Below, one piece after another: positions 1 through 5,595 of a DNA stretch of 23,038 nucleotides. The stretch comes from Phenylobacterium sp. CCH9-H3 (GTDB lineage: Bacteria > Pseudomonadota > Alphaproteobacteria > Caulobacterales > Caulobacteraceae): contig NZ_LSJI01000161.1 of NCBI RefSeq assembly GCF_001557235.1, positions 1 to 23,038 of the forward strand. The letters are read 5' to 3'. The notes under the pieces are model-generated. The model was not told the origin of the DNA and searched no databases. It saw only the letters and a program-made list of their open reading frames with translations. Positions within the stretch are counted from its first letter, which is position 1, and each line of letters starts with the position of its first letter. The position numbers and the translations under genes are program-made.

Positions 1-112
1 GCCCCTGCAGCGCAGCGGCGACGGACTGTCCGTGCCACGCCGGCCGGTGGCGTCGACATATCGCACCCGCCGGCGTGGCACGGACAGTCCGTCGCCGCTG
101 CGCTGCAGGGGC
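1..112. repeat. Long inverted repeat (fold-back palindrome) at window edge
   Basis: Bases 1-44 are an exact reverse complement of 69-112. After one mismatch (45 against 68) the pairing continues 46-49 with 64-67, giving arms of 49 bp with one mismatch around a 14-nt loop (50-63). The repeat begins exactly at base 1, so it may extend to the left. The right arm lies inside the coding sequence of a leftward exported-protein gene, while the left arm is an antisense copy of that coding sequence. This is more like a fold-back chimera or contig-end artefact than a terminator, because no T tract follows. A real genomic hairpin cannot be excluded. Confidence 0.9.
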
Positions 113-197
113 AGGGGATGGCGCCGCTCGCATAGACCGGCGCGACCGCGATGGCCAAGGCGACGATCGCGGCCAAAAGCACGCCAAGACGCCTCAC
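1..197 (-). CDS. Cys-rich exported small protein, 3' end missing or disrupted
   Basis: Leftward reading frame from GTG at 197, open to the window edge (about 65 codons). Residues 1-23 form a clear signal peptide: Arg-Arg, then a hydrophobic Leu/Ala/Val/Ile stretch, ending near VYAS. The mature part carries closely spaced cysteines (CPC, then DCPCHAGGC), as in small secreted metal-binding or disulfide-linked proteins. I do not recognise the family. In-frame ATG is unavailable: the nearby ATGs at about 207-210 are out of frame and stop quickly, so GTG is the best start. From about base 63 leftward the frame reads antisense of itself because of the inverted repeat, so residues after roughly 45 are probably not the true protein. 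It diverges from the Cys/His-rich gene at 296, which suggests a shared role such as metal handling (inference). Confidence 0.5.
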   Translation of the reverse strand, partial: MRRLGVLLAAIVALAIAVAPVYASGAIPCPCSAAATDCPCHAGGCDMSTPPAGVARTVRRRCAAG

Positions 198-295
198 GAA
201 CGCATCATAGCACAGGCGCGGACCCGCCGCTCATTGAGAGCGCGTCGAGCGTCAATACCGAAATTTCATGTGACGGTCCGCGCTAAGGGCCCCAT

Positions 296-676
296 ATGAG
301 CGACGAGATGCGGCTCCTGCTCGCCTTCCTGGCCGTCCTAGGCCTTCTGATGACGCCGGTGGCCGCGTCTGCCGGCGCCGCAGCGTGCCTGCATCACAAG
401 CCCGGCGGCGCGGCCATGTCCATGGACGCGCCGCAGGCTGCACACCCCGTCCACGCTGCCGATCACAGCTGCTGCGACGAGGACGGCGCGCCGGCCAAGC
501 ATGACAGCCAAGCCTGCGCGAAAGCCTGCGCCGCCATGTGCGTGACGGCCGCCGCCCTGACCGATGTGCCGATCCAGGCCCCGGCGCCCGTCGGGCGTCC
601 GCATGTAGAAGCTGCGCCGCTGAAGGCGTTCCACGCCCATGCGCCTCCCGGCCTGAAGCGACCGCCTCGAGGCTGA
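296..676 (+). CDS. Cys/His-rich exported protein, possible metal binding
   Basis: A 126-residue protein with an N-terminal signal peptide (hydrophobic residues about 6-22, cleavage probably after VAASA). The mature protein is rich in Cys, His and Met: CLHH, MSMD, HPVHAADHSCCDED, then a CAKACAAMC cluster at about residues 82-90. Such spacing resembles small periplasmic proteins found beside copper or other metal resistance genes, but no defined family is recognised and the metal role is inference. AAGGG at 285-289 lies 6 nt before ATG 296. A second ATG at 308 would give a more compact signal peptide and is a reasonable alternative start. The C-terminal third is Pro/Ala-rich and probably unstructured. 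The leftward neighbour is also an exported Cys-rich protein. Confidence 0.65.
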   Translation: MSDEMRLLLAFLAVLGLLMTPVAASAGAAACLHHKPGGAAMSMDAPQAAHPVHAADHSCCDEDGAPAKHDSQACAKACAAMCVTAAALTDVPIQAPAPVGRPHVEAAPLKAFHAHAPPGLKRPPRG

Positions 677-794
677 CCTGAAACGCGCCGCCCTGGCGGC
701 GGCATGACCGCGCACGCGTCCCGCCAAGGGAGCGTGGCCCGGCATGCGAGCACCCGCGTCTCGCGGCTATCCAACTCCAATCAGGTTAGACCCA

Positions 795-1058
795 ATGAAA
801 CTCTCGACTCTGCTTTCGGCGGCCTTCGCCGCCCTGACGATCATCACCGTCACCACCGCCGCCAACGCGGCTCCAGCCGCAACCGACGGTGACTATGTCA
901 CCCGCACCGTGCGGTCTGCGAACGGCAAGGACAACTTTGTGCGTATCGTGAAGGTCCCGAAGGCCAAGGCCGTCGCGCAATCCCGCGACTGCCCGATACC
1001 GAAGGACATGTGCGACCGCATGATGGGCGACCGTCACGGCGCCGCGCCGAAAGGCTAG
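795..1058 (+). CDS. Small exported protein of unknown function
   Basis: An 87-residue protein beginning MKLSTLLSAAFAALT, a textbook signal peptide cleaved near ANA-APA at about residue 23. The frame is open upstream to 744, but only ATG 795 places the signal peptide at the N terminus. The mature chain is short and basic (VRSANGKDNFVRIVKVPKAK), with two cysteines in CPIPKDMC and a Met/His-containing tail (DRMMGDRH). No family is recognised. A redox or metal role is conceivable from the Cys pair and Met/His tail but is not shown. It lies 118 bp after the Cys/His-rich gene on the same strand and is followed by a strong hairpin at 1107-1135. Confidence 0.6.
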   Translation: MKLSTLLSAAFAALTIITVTTAANAAPAATDGDYVTRTVRSANGKDNFVRIVKVPKAKAVAQSRDCPIPKDMCDRMMGDRHGAAPKG

Positions 1059-1106
1059 CCGGTTCCCGACCCCGCTTCGAGTATCCCCTCGGCGGGGAAC
1101 GGAGGG

Positions 1107-1135
1107 GCGCCGGCGGCATGACCTGCCGCCGGCGC
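1107..1135. terminator. GC hairpin between convergent genes
   Basis: GCGCCGGCGGC (1107-1117) pairs perfectly with GCCGCCGGCGC (1125-1135) around a 7-nt loop. It sits 49 bp after the small exported-protein stop and 56 bp beyond the ParE stop on the other strand, so it could end transcription from both sides. There is no strong T tract on either side, so intrinsic termination would be weak. Confidence 0.5.
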
Positions 1136-1190
1136 TTCCGGCCAGATGCTAGGTTCAGACATGAACATCATTCCAAGACCTCGCATCGCG

Positions 1191-1487
1191 TCAATCAGGA
1201 GACAGGATCGGCTCGTAGTCCATCGCGCCAGCCAGGACATGGATCACCACCACTTTGTCCGTTCCGACGCGGTAGAAAATGAGGTAGCGGCCGTGCACTC
1301 GCCGTCTGATCCCGCTGGCTTCGTAGCGAGGCACCAGCGGATACCGCTCCGGCAGATCGCCGAGTTCGAGGCACTTTTCCCGCAGTTCGAGTACGAAGCT
1401 CAACGCCCGCCGTCGGCTGTCAGCCGCGATCGTGTCGCCGATCGCTTCTAGGTCGCTCTCCGCCTGGTGCGAGAGCTCGACGATCAT
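1191..1487 (-). CDS. parE: ParE/RelE-family toxin
   Basis: A 98-residue protein of the type II toxin RelE/ParE superfamily. It opens MIVELSHQAESDLEAIGDTIA, the usual first strand and helix, and has the RRRVHGRYLIFYRV segment (about residues 60-73) typical of ParE, followed by the V-I-HVLAGAMDYEPIL C-terminal strand. Length matches the family. ParE toxins known so far mostly target DNA gyrase; RelE members cleave mRNA, and sequence alone does not decide between them. Its ATG overlaps the end of the upstream antitoxin gene by 4 bp, so the two are translationally coupled. No truncation is visible, so the toxin is probably functional. Confidence 0.88.
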   Translation of the reverse strand: MIVELSHQAESDLEAIGDTIAADSRRRALSFVLELREKCLELGDLPERYPLVPRYEASGIRRRVHGRYLIFYRVGTDKVVVIHVLAGAMDYEPILSPD

Positions 1488-1741
1488 TCCTTCGGCTGCG
1501 CCATGGCGCGATACTTGGCTTCCAGGCGATCGAACACCCCTTCGGCCGGCTTGATCCGACCCGCATCAGCGTCGGCCAATCCGCGCGCAATGGAACCGTC
1601 GAGCGCCGCAAGCCGGGCTTCTCGCTCCTGCACCAGGCGCACGCCCTCGCGGAGCACTTCGCTTTTGGAGTTGTATCGGCCAGTCTCCACGAGGCGGCTG
1701 ACGAAACTTTCGAGTTGAAGGCCAAGGTCGGCGCTGATCAT
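1484..1741 (-). CDS. parD: ParD-family antitoxin
   Basis: An 85-residue protein with the N-terminal ribbon-helix-helix pattern of ParD/CopG antitoxins: a short beta segment, then FVSRLVETGRYNSKSEVLREGVRLVQERE (split around residues 13-41), followed by a charged C-terminal half that would wrap the toxin. ParD neutralises ParE and, as a dimer, represses its own promoter. The start ATG at 1739-1741 has a very good ribosome site (GGAGGAG on the minus strand, about 4-5 nt upstream). It precedes parE with a 4-bp overlap. The promoter and repeated motifs lie directly upstream. Confidence 0.87.
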   Translation of the reverse strand: MISADLGLQLESFVSRLVETGRYNSKSEVLREGVRLVQEREARLAALDGSIARGLADADAGRIKPAEGVFDRLEAKYRAMAQPKE

Positions 1742-1762
1742 GACACTCCTCCGTCGCCACGA

Positions 1763-1792
1763 AACATAGCGCCCTTATCAACTATTATCAAC
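1763..1792 (-). promoter_or_regulatory. parDE promoter with phased direct repeats
   Basis: On the minus strand, TTGATA (1786-1791) and TATGTT (1763-1768) are separated by exactly 17 bp, a good sigma-70-like promoter 21 bp before the parD start. TTATCAAC (plus strand) occurs at 1775-1782 and again at 1785-1792, exactly 10 bp apart, overlapping the -35 box and spacer. One-helical-turn repeats over the promoter are what a ParD ribbon-helix-helix autorepressor would bind. The operator role is inference. Confidence 0.55.
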
Positions 1793-1849
1793 GCCTGCGA
1801 ACTTGGACGGCTCACGCCACGCGGCGTCCGCCCAGCGCCGGCCGGCGGG

Positions 1850-1857
1850 GCGGCTGC
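1850..1857. repeat. IS66 target-site duplication, left copy
   Basis: GCGGCTGC immediately precedes the GTAAGCGG terminus at 1858 and is repeated exactly at 5005-5012 after the other terminus. Eight base pairs is the known duplication length for IS66-family transposition. Confidence 0.92.
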
Positions 1858-1879
1858 GTAAGCGGTGTTCCGAGACCAC
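1858..1879 (+). repeat. IS66 terminal inverted repeat, left
   Basis: The first 8 bases, GTAAGCGG, are identical to the inward-read right end, and 18 of 22 bases agree overall (differences at positions 9, 12, 17 and 18). GTAA is the usual tip of IS66-family termini. Confidence 0.88.
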
Positions 1880-1946
1880 AGCCGTCCCACCGGCGGCGGG
1901 CCCGGCAGCGGACATTGTGAACTCCTGTGGAAGGTGGCCTGGGAGC

Positions 1947-2438
1947 CTATGGTGCGACGACTGCCGAGTAGCGGCGGAAATGCATGGCAGCACGCTCCGG
2001 ATCGAACGGCGTACGCACGCCGAGCACCGCCAGCGCGAGCGCGTCGAGATGGGTGTGCCAGCCCGCCGCGACCTCGAGAAGGTGACGCTTCGGCAACTCA
2101 GTTTGAGAGAGGGTCACGCGCGAAGCCCCCTCGGTCAGCACGGACACCCTGATCTCGACCTCTGATCCGGGGTGGTCTGGATGAGGCCACGTCCATCTGA
2201 ACAGGGCAGGAGCGCTAATCACCAACACCTCACCGTCGACGTGGCACTGTCCTCTCAGCCGAAGTCGACCTCTCGGCCAAAGCTCAATCTCTGCGTCGGA
2301 GAGCCAACACCCGACGCGGTCCGCGTTTGTGATCGCCCGCCAGACGTCCCCCTGCGAATGGGGGAGGTCGCGCTCGAAGGTCAGCGTGTAGTGGCCTTCG
2401 GAGGAGGAAAAAATCCTGCCCAAACCCGCTTCGGCCAT
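1947..2438 (-). CDS. SRPBCC / AHSA1-like protein carried inside the IS66 element
   Basis: A 163-residue protein of the SRPBCC (START/Bet v1-like) superfamily, closest in pattern to AHSA1 (activator of Hsp90 ATPase homologue 1-like) proteins. It has the opening strand TLTFERDLPHSQGDVWRAI, the conserved helix Trp, then WLSDAEIELWPRGRLRL, VLVISAPALFRWTW, and a C-terminal helix with GWHTHLDALALAVLG. These proteins have a hydrophobic ligand pocket; individual functions are rarely known. The start ATG at 2438 follows GGAGACGGAGC, and the frame is closed by a TGA shortly upstream. It lies between tnpC (stop at 2588) and the IS end (1858) in the transposase direction, so it moves with the element. 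The call of family is firm, the function unknown. Confidence 0.8.
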   Translation of the reverse strand: MAEAGLGRIFSSSEGHYTLTFERDLPHSQGDVWRAITNADRVGCWLSDAEIELWPRGRLRLRGQCHVDGEVLVISAPALFRWTWPHPDHPGSEVEIRVSVLTEGASRVTLSQTELPKRHLLEVAAGWHTHLDALALAVLGVRTPFDPERAAMHFRRYSAVVAP

Positions 2439-2458
2439 GCTCCGTCTCCGCCGGCTGA

Positions 2459-2482
2459 CTACGGTAGATCATAGGACCGTAG
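2459..2482. promoter_or_regulatory. Inverted repeat upstream of the passenger gene
   Basis: CTACGGT (2459-2465) and ACCGTAG (2476-2482) are perfect inverted copies around a 10-nt centre, placed 20-44 bp before the SRPBCC start codon. The position suits an operator or an RNA hairpin controlling that gene. No binding protein can be named. Confidence 0.3.
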
Positions 2483-2587
2483 CGTTGCCGGTCCAGCTTC
2501 ACAAAAGGCCGGCTCAGGGTGGCGACCGTCTTTGACTCCATGCCTGAGAGCAGCCGTTGAATTGCGGCCACGTCCAGAATGAGCCTC

Positions 2588-4144
2588 TCAGGCGTCGGCA
2601 ACCGGTTTGGCCTGATAGCTCCAGGGCAGCAACTGATCGATTTCGCTCTGCGGGTGTCCGGCGACGATGCGAGTGATGACGTTGGTGATGTAGGCCTGCG
2701 GGTCGACGTCGTTGAGCTTGGCGGTCTCGATGAGCGAGGCGAGGATCGCCCAGTGCTCGGCGCCGCCGTCGGAGCCGGCGAAGAGGCTGTTCTTACGGCT
2801 GAGCGCCAGGGGGCGGATGGAGCGCTCGACGATGTTGTTGTCGAGCTCGATGCGGCCGTCGTTCAGGAAGAGTGTGAGGCCCGCCCAGCGCGAGAGGGCG
2901 TAGCGGATGGCCTCGGCGAGCTTGGTCTTCTGGCTGATGGTCTCGAGCTTGGCCCGCAGCCACGGTTCCAGCGCCTGGATCACCGGTAGGGATCTCTCCT
3001 GGCGGAGCGCCCGGCGGTCGTCGGCCTCAAAACCGCGAATCTCGGCCTCCACGGCATAGAGCGCCTTGATCCGATCGAGCGCCTCACTGGCGATCGGCGC
3101 GGGGCCGGCGGCGGCGAGCTCGTAGAAGCGCCGGCGCACGTGGGCCCAGCAGAAGGCGAGCTGGACCGGGCCATTCTCCGCCAAGGGGCGGTAGCCGCCA
3201 TAACCGTCCACCTGCAGCACCCCGCTGAAGCCGGTCAGGTGCGCCATCGGCCGCTCGGCCTTGCGGTCTGGCGCGTAGACATAGGCCACGGCCGGCGGAT
3301 CGGTGCCGCCCCACGGGCGGTCGTCGCGGGCATAGGCCCAGAGCTGGCCGGTCTTGGTGCGGCCACGCCCCGGATCGAGCACCGGGGCCGTGGTCTCGTC
3401 GGCGAAGAGCTTGGGGGATCGTCGGAGCGTCTGCAGCAGGTGCTCGTGCACCGGCCGGAGCAGGAAGGCCGCGCGGCCGGTCCAGTCCGCCAGGGTGGAG
3501 CGATCGAGCTTGATGCCCTGACGGGCGTAGATCTGCGCCTGACGGTAGAGCGGCAGATGATCGGCGTACTTGCTGACCGCGACATGGGCGACCATGGCCT
3601 CGGTGGGGATGCCGCCCTCGATCAGCCGGGCCGGGGCCGGGGCTTGGACCACCACGTCCTCGCAGGCGCGGCAGGCGTACTTCGGCCGCCGCACCACCAG
3701 CACGCGGAGCTGGGCCGGCACGATGTCGAGCCGCTCGGCGCGATCCTCGCCGGTCAGGTGCAGCGCTCCCGCGCAGCAGGGGCAGGCCTTGTCCTCCACA
3801 TCGACCACGGTCTCGATCCGCGGCAGATGCTCGGGCAGTGCGCCGCGGTTAGAGCGGCGCTTGGCGGCGGTGGCGGCCTTGCGCTCCGGATCGCGGGCTT
3901 CCTCACCGGCGGCCTGTGCGGCCGCCTCCTGCTGGACCTCTTCCAGCGCCAGCTCCAGCTGGTCGATGGGCAGGGTCTCGGCGCGCCGGCCGAAGCGGTG
4001 ACGCTGCATCTCCTTGATGATCTGCCGTAGCCGCTCGGCCTCGGCGGCGTGGGCGGCGCGCTCGGCCAGGATCAGCGCCTGGAGCGCTTCGACATCCTGC
4101 GGCAGAGCATCGGCCAGGCCCGTCATGGCCGAGACTACAGCCAT
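2588..4144 (-). CDS. tnpC: IS66-family transposase TnpC (DDE)
   Basis: The catalytic transposase of IS66, 518 residues from ATG 4144 (the frame also allows TTG 4147). Residues about 12-75 form a leucine-rich coiled coil. Residues 121-124 (CPCC) and C158/C161 (CRAC) form the zinc-finger found in this family. The DDE catalytic domain follows: FADET with D249, QVDGYGGY with D313, and NNIVERSIRPL with E440, the family's signature. The C-terminal segment (AHPQSE-type IS66 tail, here AGHPQSEIDQLLPW) is complete. Length is normal and there is no frameshift. It is downstream of tnpA-tnpB with a 60-bp gap, and its last codons precede the passenger region. Confidence 0.95.
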   Translation of the reverse strand: MAVVSAMTGLADALPQDVEALQALILAERAAHAAEAERLRQIIKEMQRHRFGRRAETLPIDQLELALEEVQQEAAAQAAGEEARDPERKAATAAKRRSNRGALPEHLPRIETVVDVEDKACPCCAGALHLTGEDRAERLDIVPAQLRVLVVRRPKYACRACEDVVVQAPAPARLIEGGIPTEAMVAHVAVSKYADHLPLYRQAQIYARQGIKLDRSTLADWTGRAAFLLRPVHEHLLQTLRRSPKLFADETTAPVLDPGRGRTKTGQLWAYARDDRPWGGTDPPAVAYVYAPDRKAERPMAHLTGFSGVLQVDGYGGYRPLAENGPVQLAFCWAHVRRRFYELAAAGPAPIASEALDRIKALYAVEAEIRGFEADDRRALRQERSLPVIQALEPWLRAKLETISQKTKLAEAIRYALSRWAGLTLFLNDGRIELDNNIVERSIRPLALSRKNSLFAGSDGGAEHWAILASLIETAKLNDVDPQAYITNVITRIVAGHPQSEIDQLLPWSYQAKPVADA

Positions 4145-4204
4145 CAAACGCGCCTTGAGGCGCCCCTACGAACAGGCTGAGTCATCTCGCCGCAGGCCTG
4201 AACC

Positions 4205-4561
4205 TCACCCTGCGGCGACGGGCGTGCGGGTCCGCCGGGCCTGGTGTACGCGCCGCCAGTCCAAGCCCTCCAGCAAGGCTCCGAGCTGGGCCGACGTAAG
4301 CCGCATCATCCCGTCCTGGATCTTGGGCCAGCGAAACTCCCCGTCTTCCAGGCGCTTGGCGAATAGGCAAAGCCCCGTGCCGTCCCAGTAGATCAGCTTG
4401 ATGCGATCAGCTCGCTTGGCGCGGAAGACATAGACAGTCCCGCTGAACGGATCCGCGGCCATCTGCTCGCGCACCAGCCCGGCCAGACCCTCCGCGCCCT
4501 TCCGGAAATCCACCGGCCGCGCCGCCACCAGAACGCGGACCGATCCGGCCGGACCGATCAT
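4205..4561 (-). CDS. tnpB: IS66 accessory protein TnpB (Orf2)
   Basis: A 118-residue protein of the IS66 Orf2-like family. It shows the family hallmarks: RVLVAARPVDFRKGAEGL near the N terminus (PVDFRKG), then DPFSGTVYVFRAKRADRIKLIYWDGTG (split across about residues 37-63), and LCLFAKRLEDGEFRWP. It is required with TnpA and TnpC for IS66 transposition, with an unknown biochemical role. The ATG at 4559-4561 overlaps the tnpA stop by 4 bp (ATGA), so translation is coupled. The frame is intact and of normal length. Confidence 0.95.
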   Translation of the reverse strand: MIGPAGSVRVLVAARPVDFRKGAEGLAGLVREQMAADPFSGTVYVFRAKRADRIKLIYWDGTGLCLFAKRLEDGEFRWPKIQDGMMRLTSAQLGALLEGLDWRRVHQARRTRTPVAAG

Positions 4562-4926
4562 CGGCCAGCCCGCAAGGCGCCGATCACCGCCACCGCCATC
4601 CGCGCGTCGGCCTCACGGCCGATCCGCACGCGCGCGCCCACAAGCTCGATCTCGATCGCGCCGTCCGGCGCATCGGTAGAACCCGGCTCCGGATCTTCCA
4701 CGACCACCTCCGCGAAGGCCGAGCGCCTCGCATCGCGCCGCCACGTGAACACCTGCGTCTTCGCCAGGCTGTAGCGATCAGCGACGTCGCCGACGCTGGT
4801 CTCATAGCTCTCCGCGACGATCTGGGCCTTGGCCTCAGCGCTCCAGCGCCGCCGCTGGCCAGGCCCCGTAAAGACCTCGATCCGACGAGCCACCGGCATC
4901 GTCAGCACATCGTCACCAGGCATCAT
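4558..4926 (-). CDS. tnpA: IS66 protein TnpA (Orf1), helix-turn-helix
   Basis: A 122-residue protein from ATG 4926; GTG codons at 4932 and 4929 and an ATG at 4923 are alternative starts, none with a good ribosome site. It matches IS66 Orf1: RRRWSAEAKAQIVAESYE followed by VGDVADRYSLAKTQVFTWRRD (residues about 25-65), a transposase_8/IS3-like helix-turn-helix presumed to bind DNA. The acidic middle and the C-terminal GRVRIG-like segment (here VRIGREADARMAVAVIGAL) are also typical. It is first in the tnpABC operon, 78 bp inside the right terminus, so its promoter must lie in that short leader. Confidence 0.92.
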   Translation of the reverse strand: MMPGDDVLTMPVARRIEVFTGPGQRRRWSAEAKAQIVAESYETSVGDVADRYSLAKTQVFTWRRDARRSAFAEVVVEDPEPGSTDAPDGAIEIELVGARVRIGREADARMAVAVIGALRAGR

Positions 4927-4982
4927 CACCACACCAAGCCAACTAGGCTCGGACTCTCGGCGATCACATCAGCCGCGTGAAG

Positions 4983-5004
4983 GTGGGGTCGGGACGCCGC
5001 TTAC
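4983..5004 (-). repeat. IS66 terminal inverted repeat, right
   Basis: Read inward on the minus strand from 5004 the sequence begins GTAAGCGGCGTCCCGACC, matching the left end at 18 of 22 positions. It is directly followed at 5005 by the target duplication. Confidence 0.88.
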
Positions 5005-5012
5005 GCGGCTGC
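5005..5012. repeat. IS66 target-site duplication, right copy
   Basis: An exact second copy of GCGGCTGC (first copy 1850-1857), abutting the element's right terminus. Confidence 0.92.
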
Positions 5013-5349
5013 ATGTGCAGGCGCCGAATATCGAGTCGCCTGCTCCGAGGGCCACCGTCTTGCAGTTCAGTCCGTGCTGCTAGGCGAGCTCCTGGATCGG
5101 AGCTTTCGATCGCTGTATCGCCGCTCGGACAGCGCGCGTGGTCGTGTCGCAGCCGTGTAGAACCTGGCCCGTAGATCTTCCCGGTGTGCGCACTCAGCTA
5201 AGCTGAGTCCCCCACACGTCGGTACTGAGCACTTAGCGGGTCGTGTCCCGGGACGTGGTGTAGCTCCACGGCGGTAGCGGAGCCGCTCGCGACGCGCGCC
5301 CTCCACATGCCGCCGTAGCGAGCGAGCCCGGCGACGCGGATCGGGCGCG
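5013..5349. other. Stretch without a convincing gene
   Basis: No frame here has a recognisable protein. Codon-position GC bias fades compared with neighbouring genes, and the leftward frame entering from 5411 turns into low-quality Arg/Pro-rich sequence. It holds one clear hairpin: ACTCAGC (5192-5198), TAA, GCTGAGT (5202-5208), with an outer GTGTG/CACAC pairing (5185-5189 with 5213-5217). It may be intergenic DNA or the decayed 3' part of a gene. Confidence 0.5.
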
Positions 5350-5411
5350 CTACTCAGCGTGCGCAGCAGCCGTTTGGCGGCGGTGATCCCTTCCTGACGG
5401 CTGCCGGACAT
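5067..5411 (-). CDS. Doubtful small protein, unrecognised
   Basis: A 114-residue frame from ATG 5411, preceded by GGGGA at a good distance (about 7 nt). The first 40-50 codons (MSGSRQEGITAAKRLLRTLSS and on) have gene-like third-position GC and a helical, basic pattern. After that the sequence becomes Arg/Pro/Ser-rich and loses codon bias. It overlaps by about 60 bp the end of another leftward frame (5350-5595), so the two could be coupled genes or one gene broken by a frameshift near 5400. No family is recognised. Confidence 0.25.
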   Translation of the reverse strand: MSGSRQEGITAAKRLLRTLSSAPDPRRRARSLRRHVEGARRERLRYRRGATPRPGTRPAKCSVPTCGGLSLAECAHREDLRARFYTAATRPRALSERRYSDRKLRSRSSPSSTD

Positions 5412-5595
5412 CGCAATTCCCCAAGCGAATGGCCTTGATCTCCCGCCAGAACCGCCGAGTCAAAGCCTCCGCCTGTCGCGACGGATGGTCAGGATCTTCC
5501 CACCAGCCGGTGCAGGCAAGCACCAGCTCGAACGCGGCCGTCTGGTCATCGCACGCCTCGCCCAAGTCATCTTCGCCTCGCACAACGGCGACCAA
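5350..5595 (-). CDS. Doubtful small protein downstream of an SRPBCC gene
   Basis: An 81-residue frame. Its middle, AFELVLACTGWWEDPDHPSR then QAEALTRRFWREIKAIRLGN, reads like a genuine globular protein with balanced charge and aromatics. Start is unclear: TTG 5595 or GTG 5583, both overlapping the end of the SRPBCC gene and neither with a clear ribosome site. The last 20 residues look out of frame, while the frame starting at ATG 5411 takes over there. I do not recognise a family. Confidence 0.3.
   Translation of the reverse strand: MVAVVRGEDDLGEACDDQTAAFELVLACTGWWEDPDHPSRQAEALTRRFWREIKAIRLGNCDVRQPSGRDHRRQTAAAHAE

Larger units (their letters stand above)
1858..5004 (-). mobile_element. Complete IS66-family insertion sequence with extra passenger gene
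   Basis: The element is 3147 bp. The left end reads GTAAGCGGTGTTCCGA inward from 1858 and the right end reads GTAAGCGGCGTCCCGA inward from 5004 (minus strand). The two agree at 18 of the first 22 positions. An exact 8-bp duplication, GCGGCTGC, flanks both sides. It encodes tnpA, tnpB and tnpC in the usual order, reading leftward. IS66 elements are usually about 2.5 kb with tnpC close to one end; here 730 bp follow tnpC and hold an SRPBCC/AHSA1-type gene. All three transposition ORFs are intact and the duplication is undecayed, so the insertion is probably recent and possibly still active. It sits between the parDE promoter region and a weakly coding stretch, and interrupts no recognisable gene. 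Confidence 0.93.

Noticed and set aside
1835..1847. CGCCGGCCGGCG palindrome just outside the left IS end
   Set aside because: Self-complementary GC runs are common in this DNA and it has no link with a gene start or stop. The target site is defined by the 8-bp duplication alone.
2542..2593. GCCTGAGAG / CTCTCAGGC inverted repeat around the tnpC stop
   Set aside because: The 9-bp arms are exact but the 34-nt spacer is long, there is no T tract, and one arm lies in the tnpC coding end; not enough to call a terminator.
2284..2601. Leftward frame overlapping the tnpC end and the SRPBCC start
   Set aside because: It starts at TTG inside tnpC, and its second half is the out-of-frame shadow of the SRPBCC gene. 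The first 50 codons are weakly gene-like but match nothing I know.
3140..4030. 296-codon rightward frame in the IS66 element
   Set aside because: Antisense to tnpC, which has all catalytic residues; no domain is recognisable in the antisense frame.
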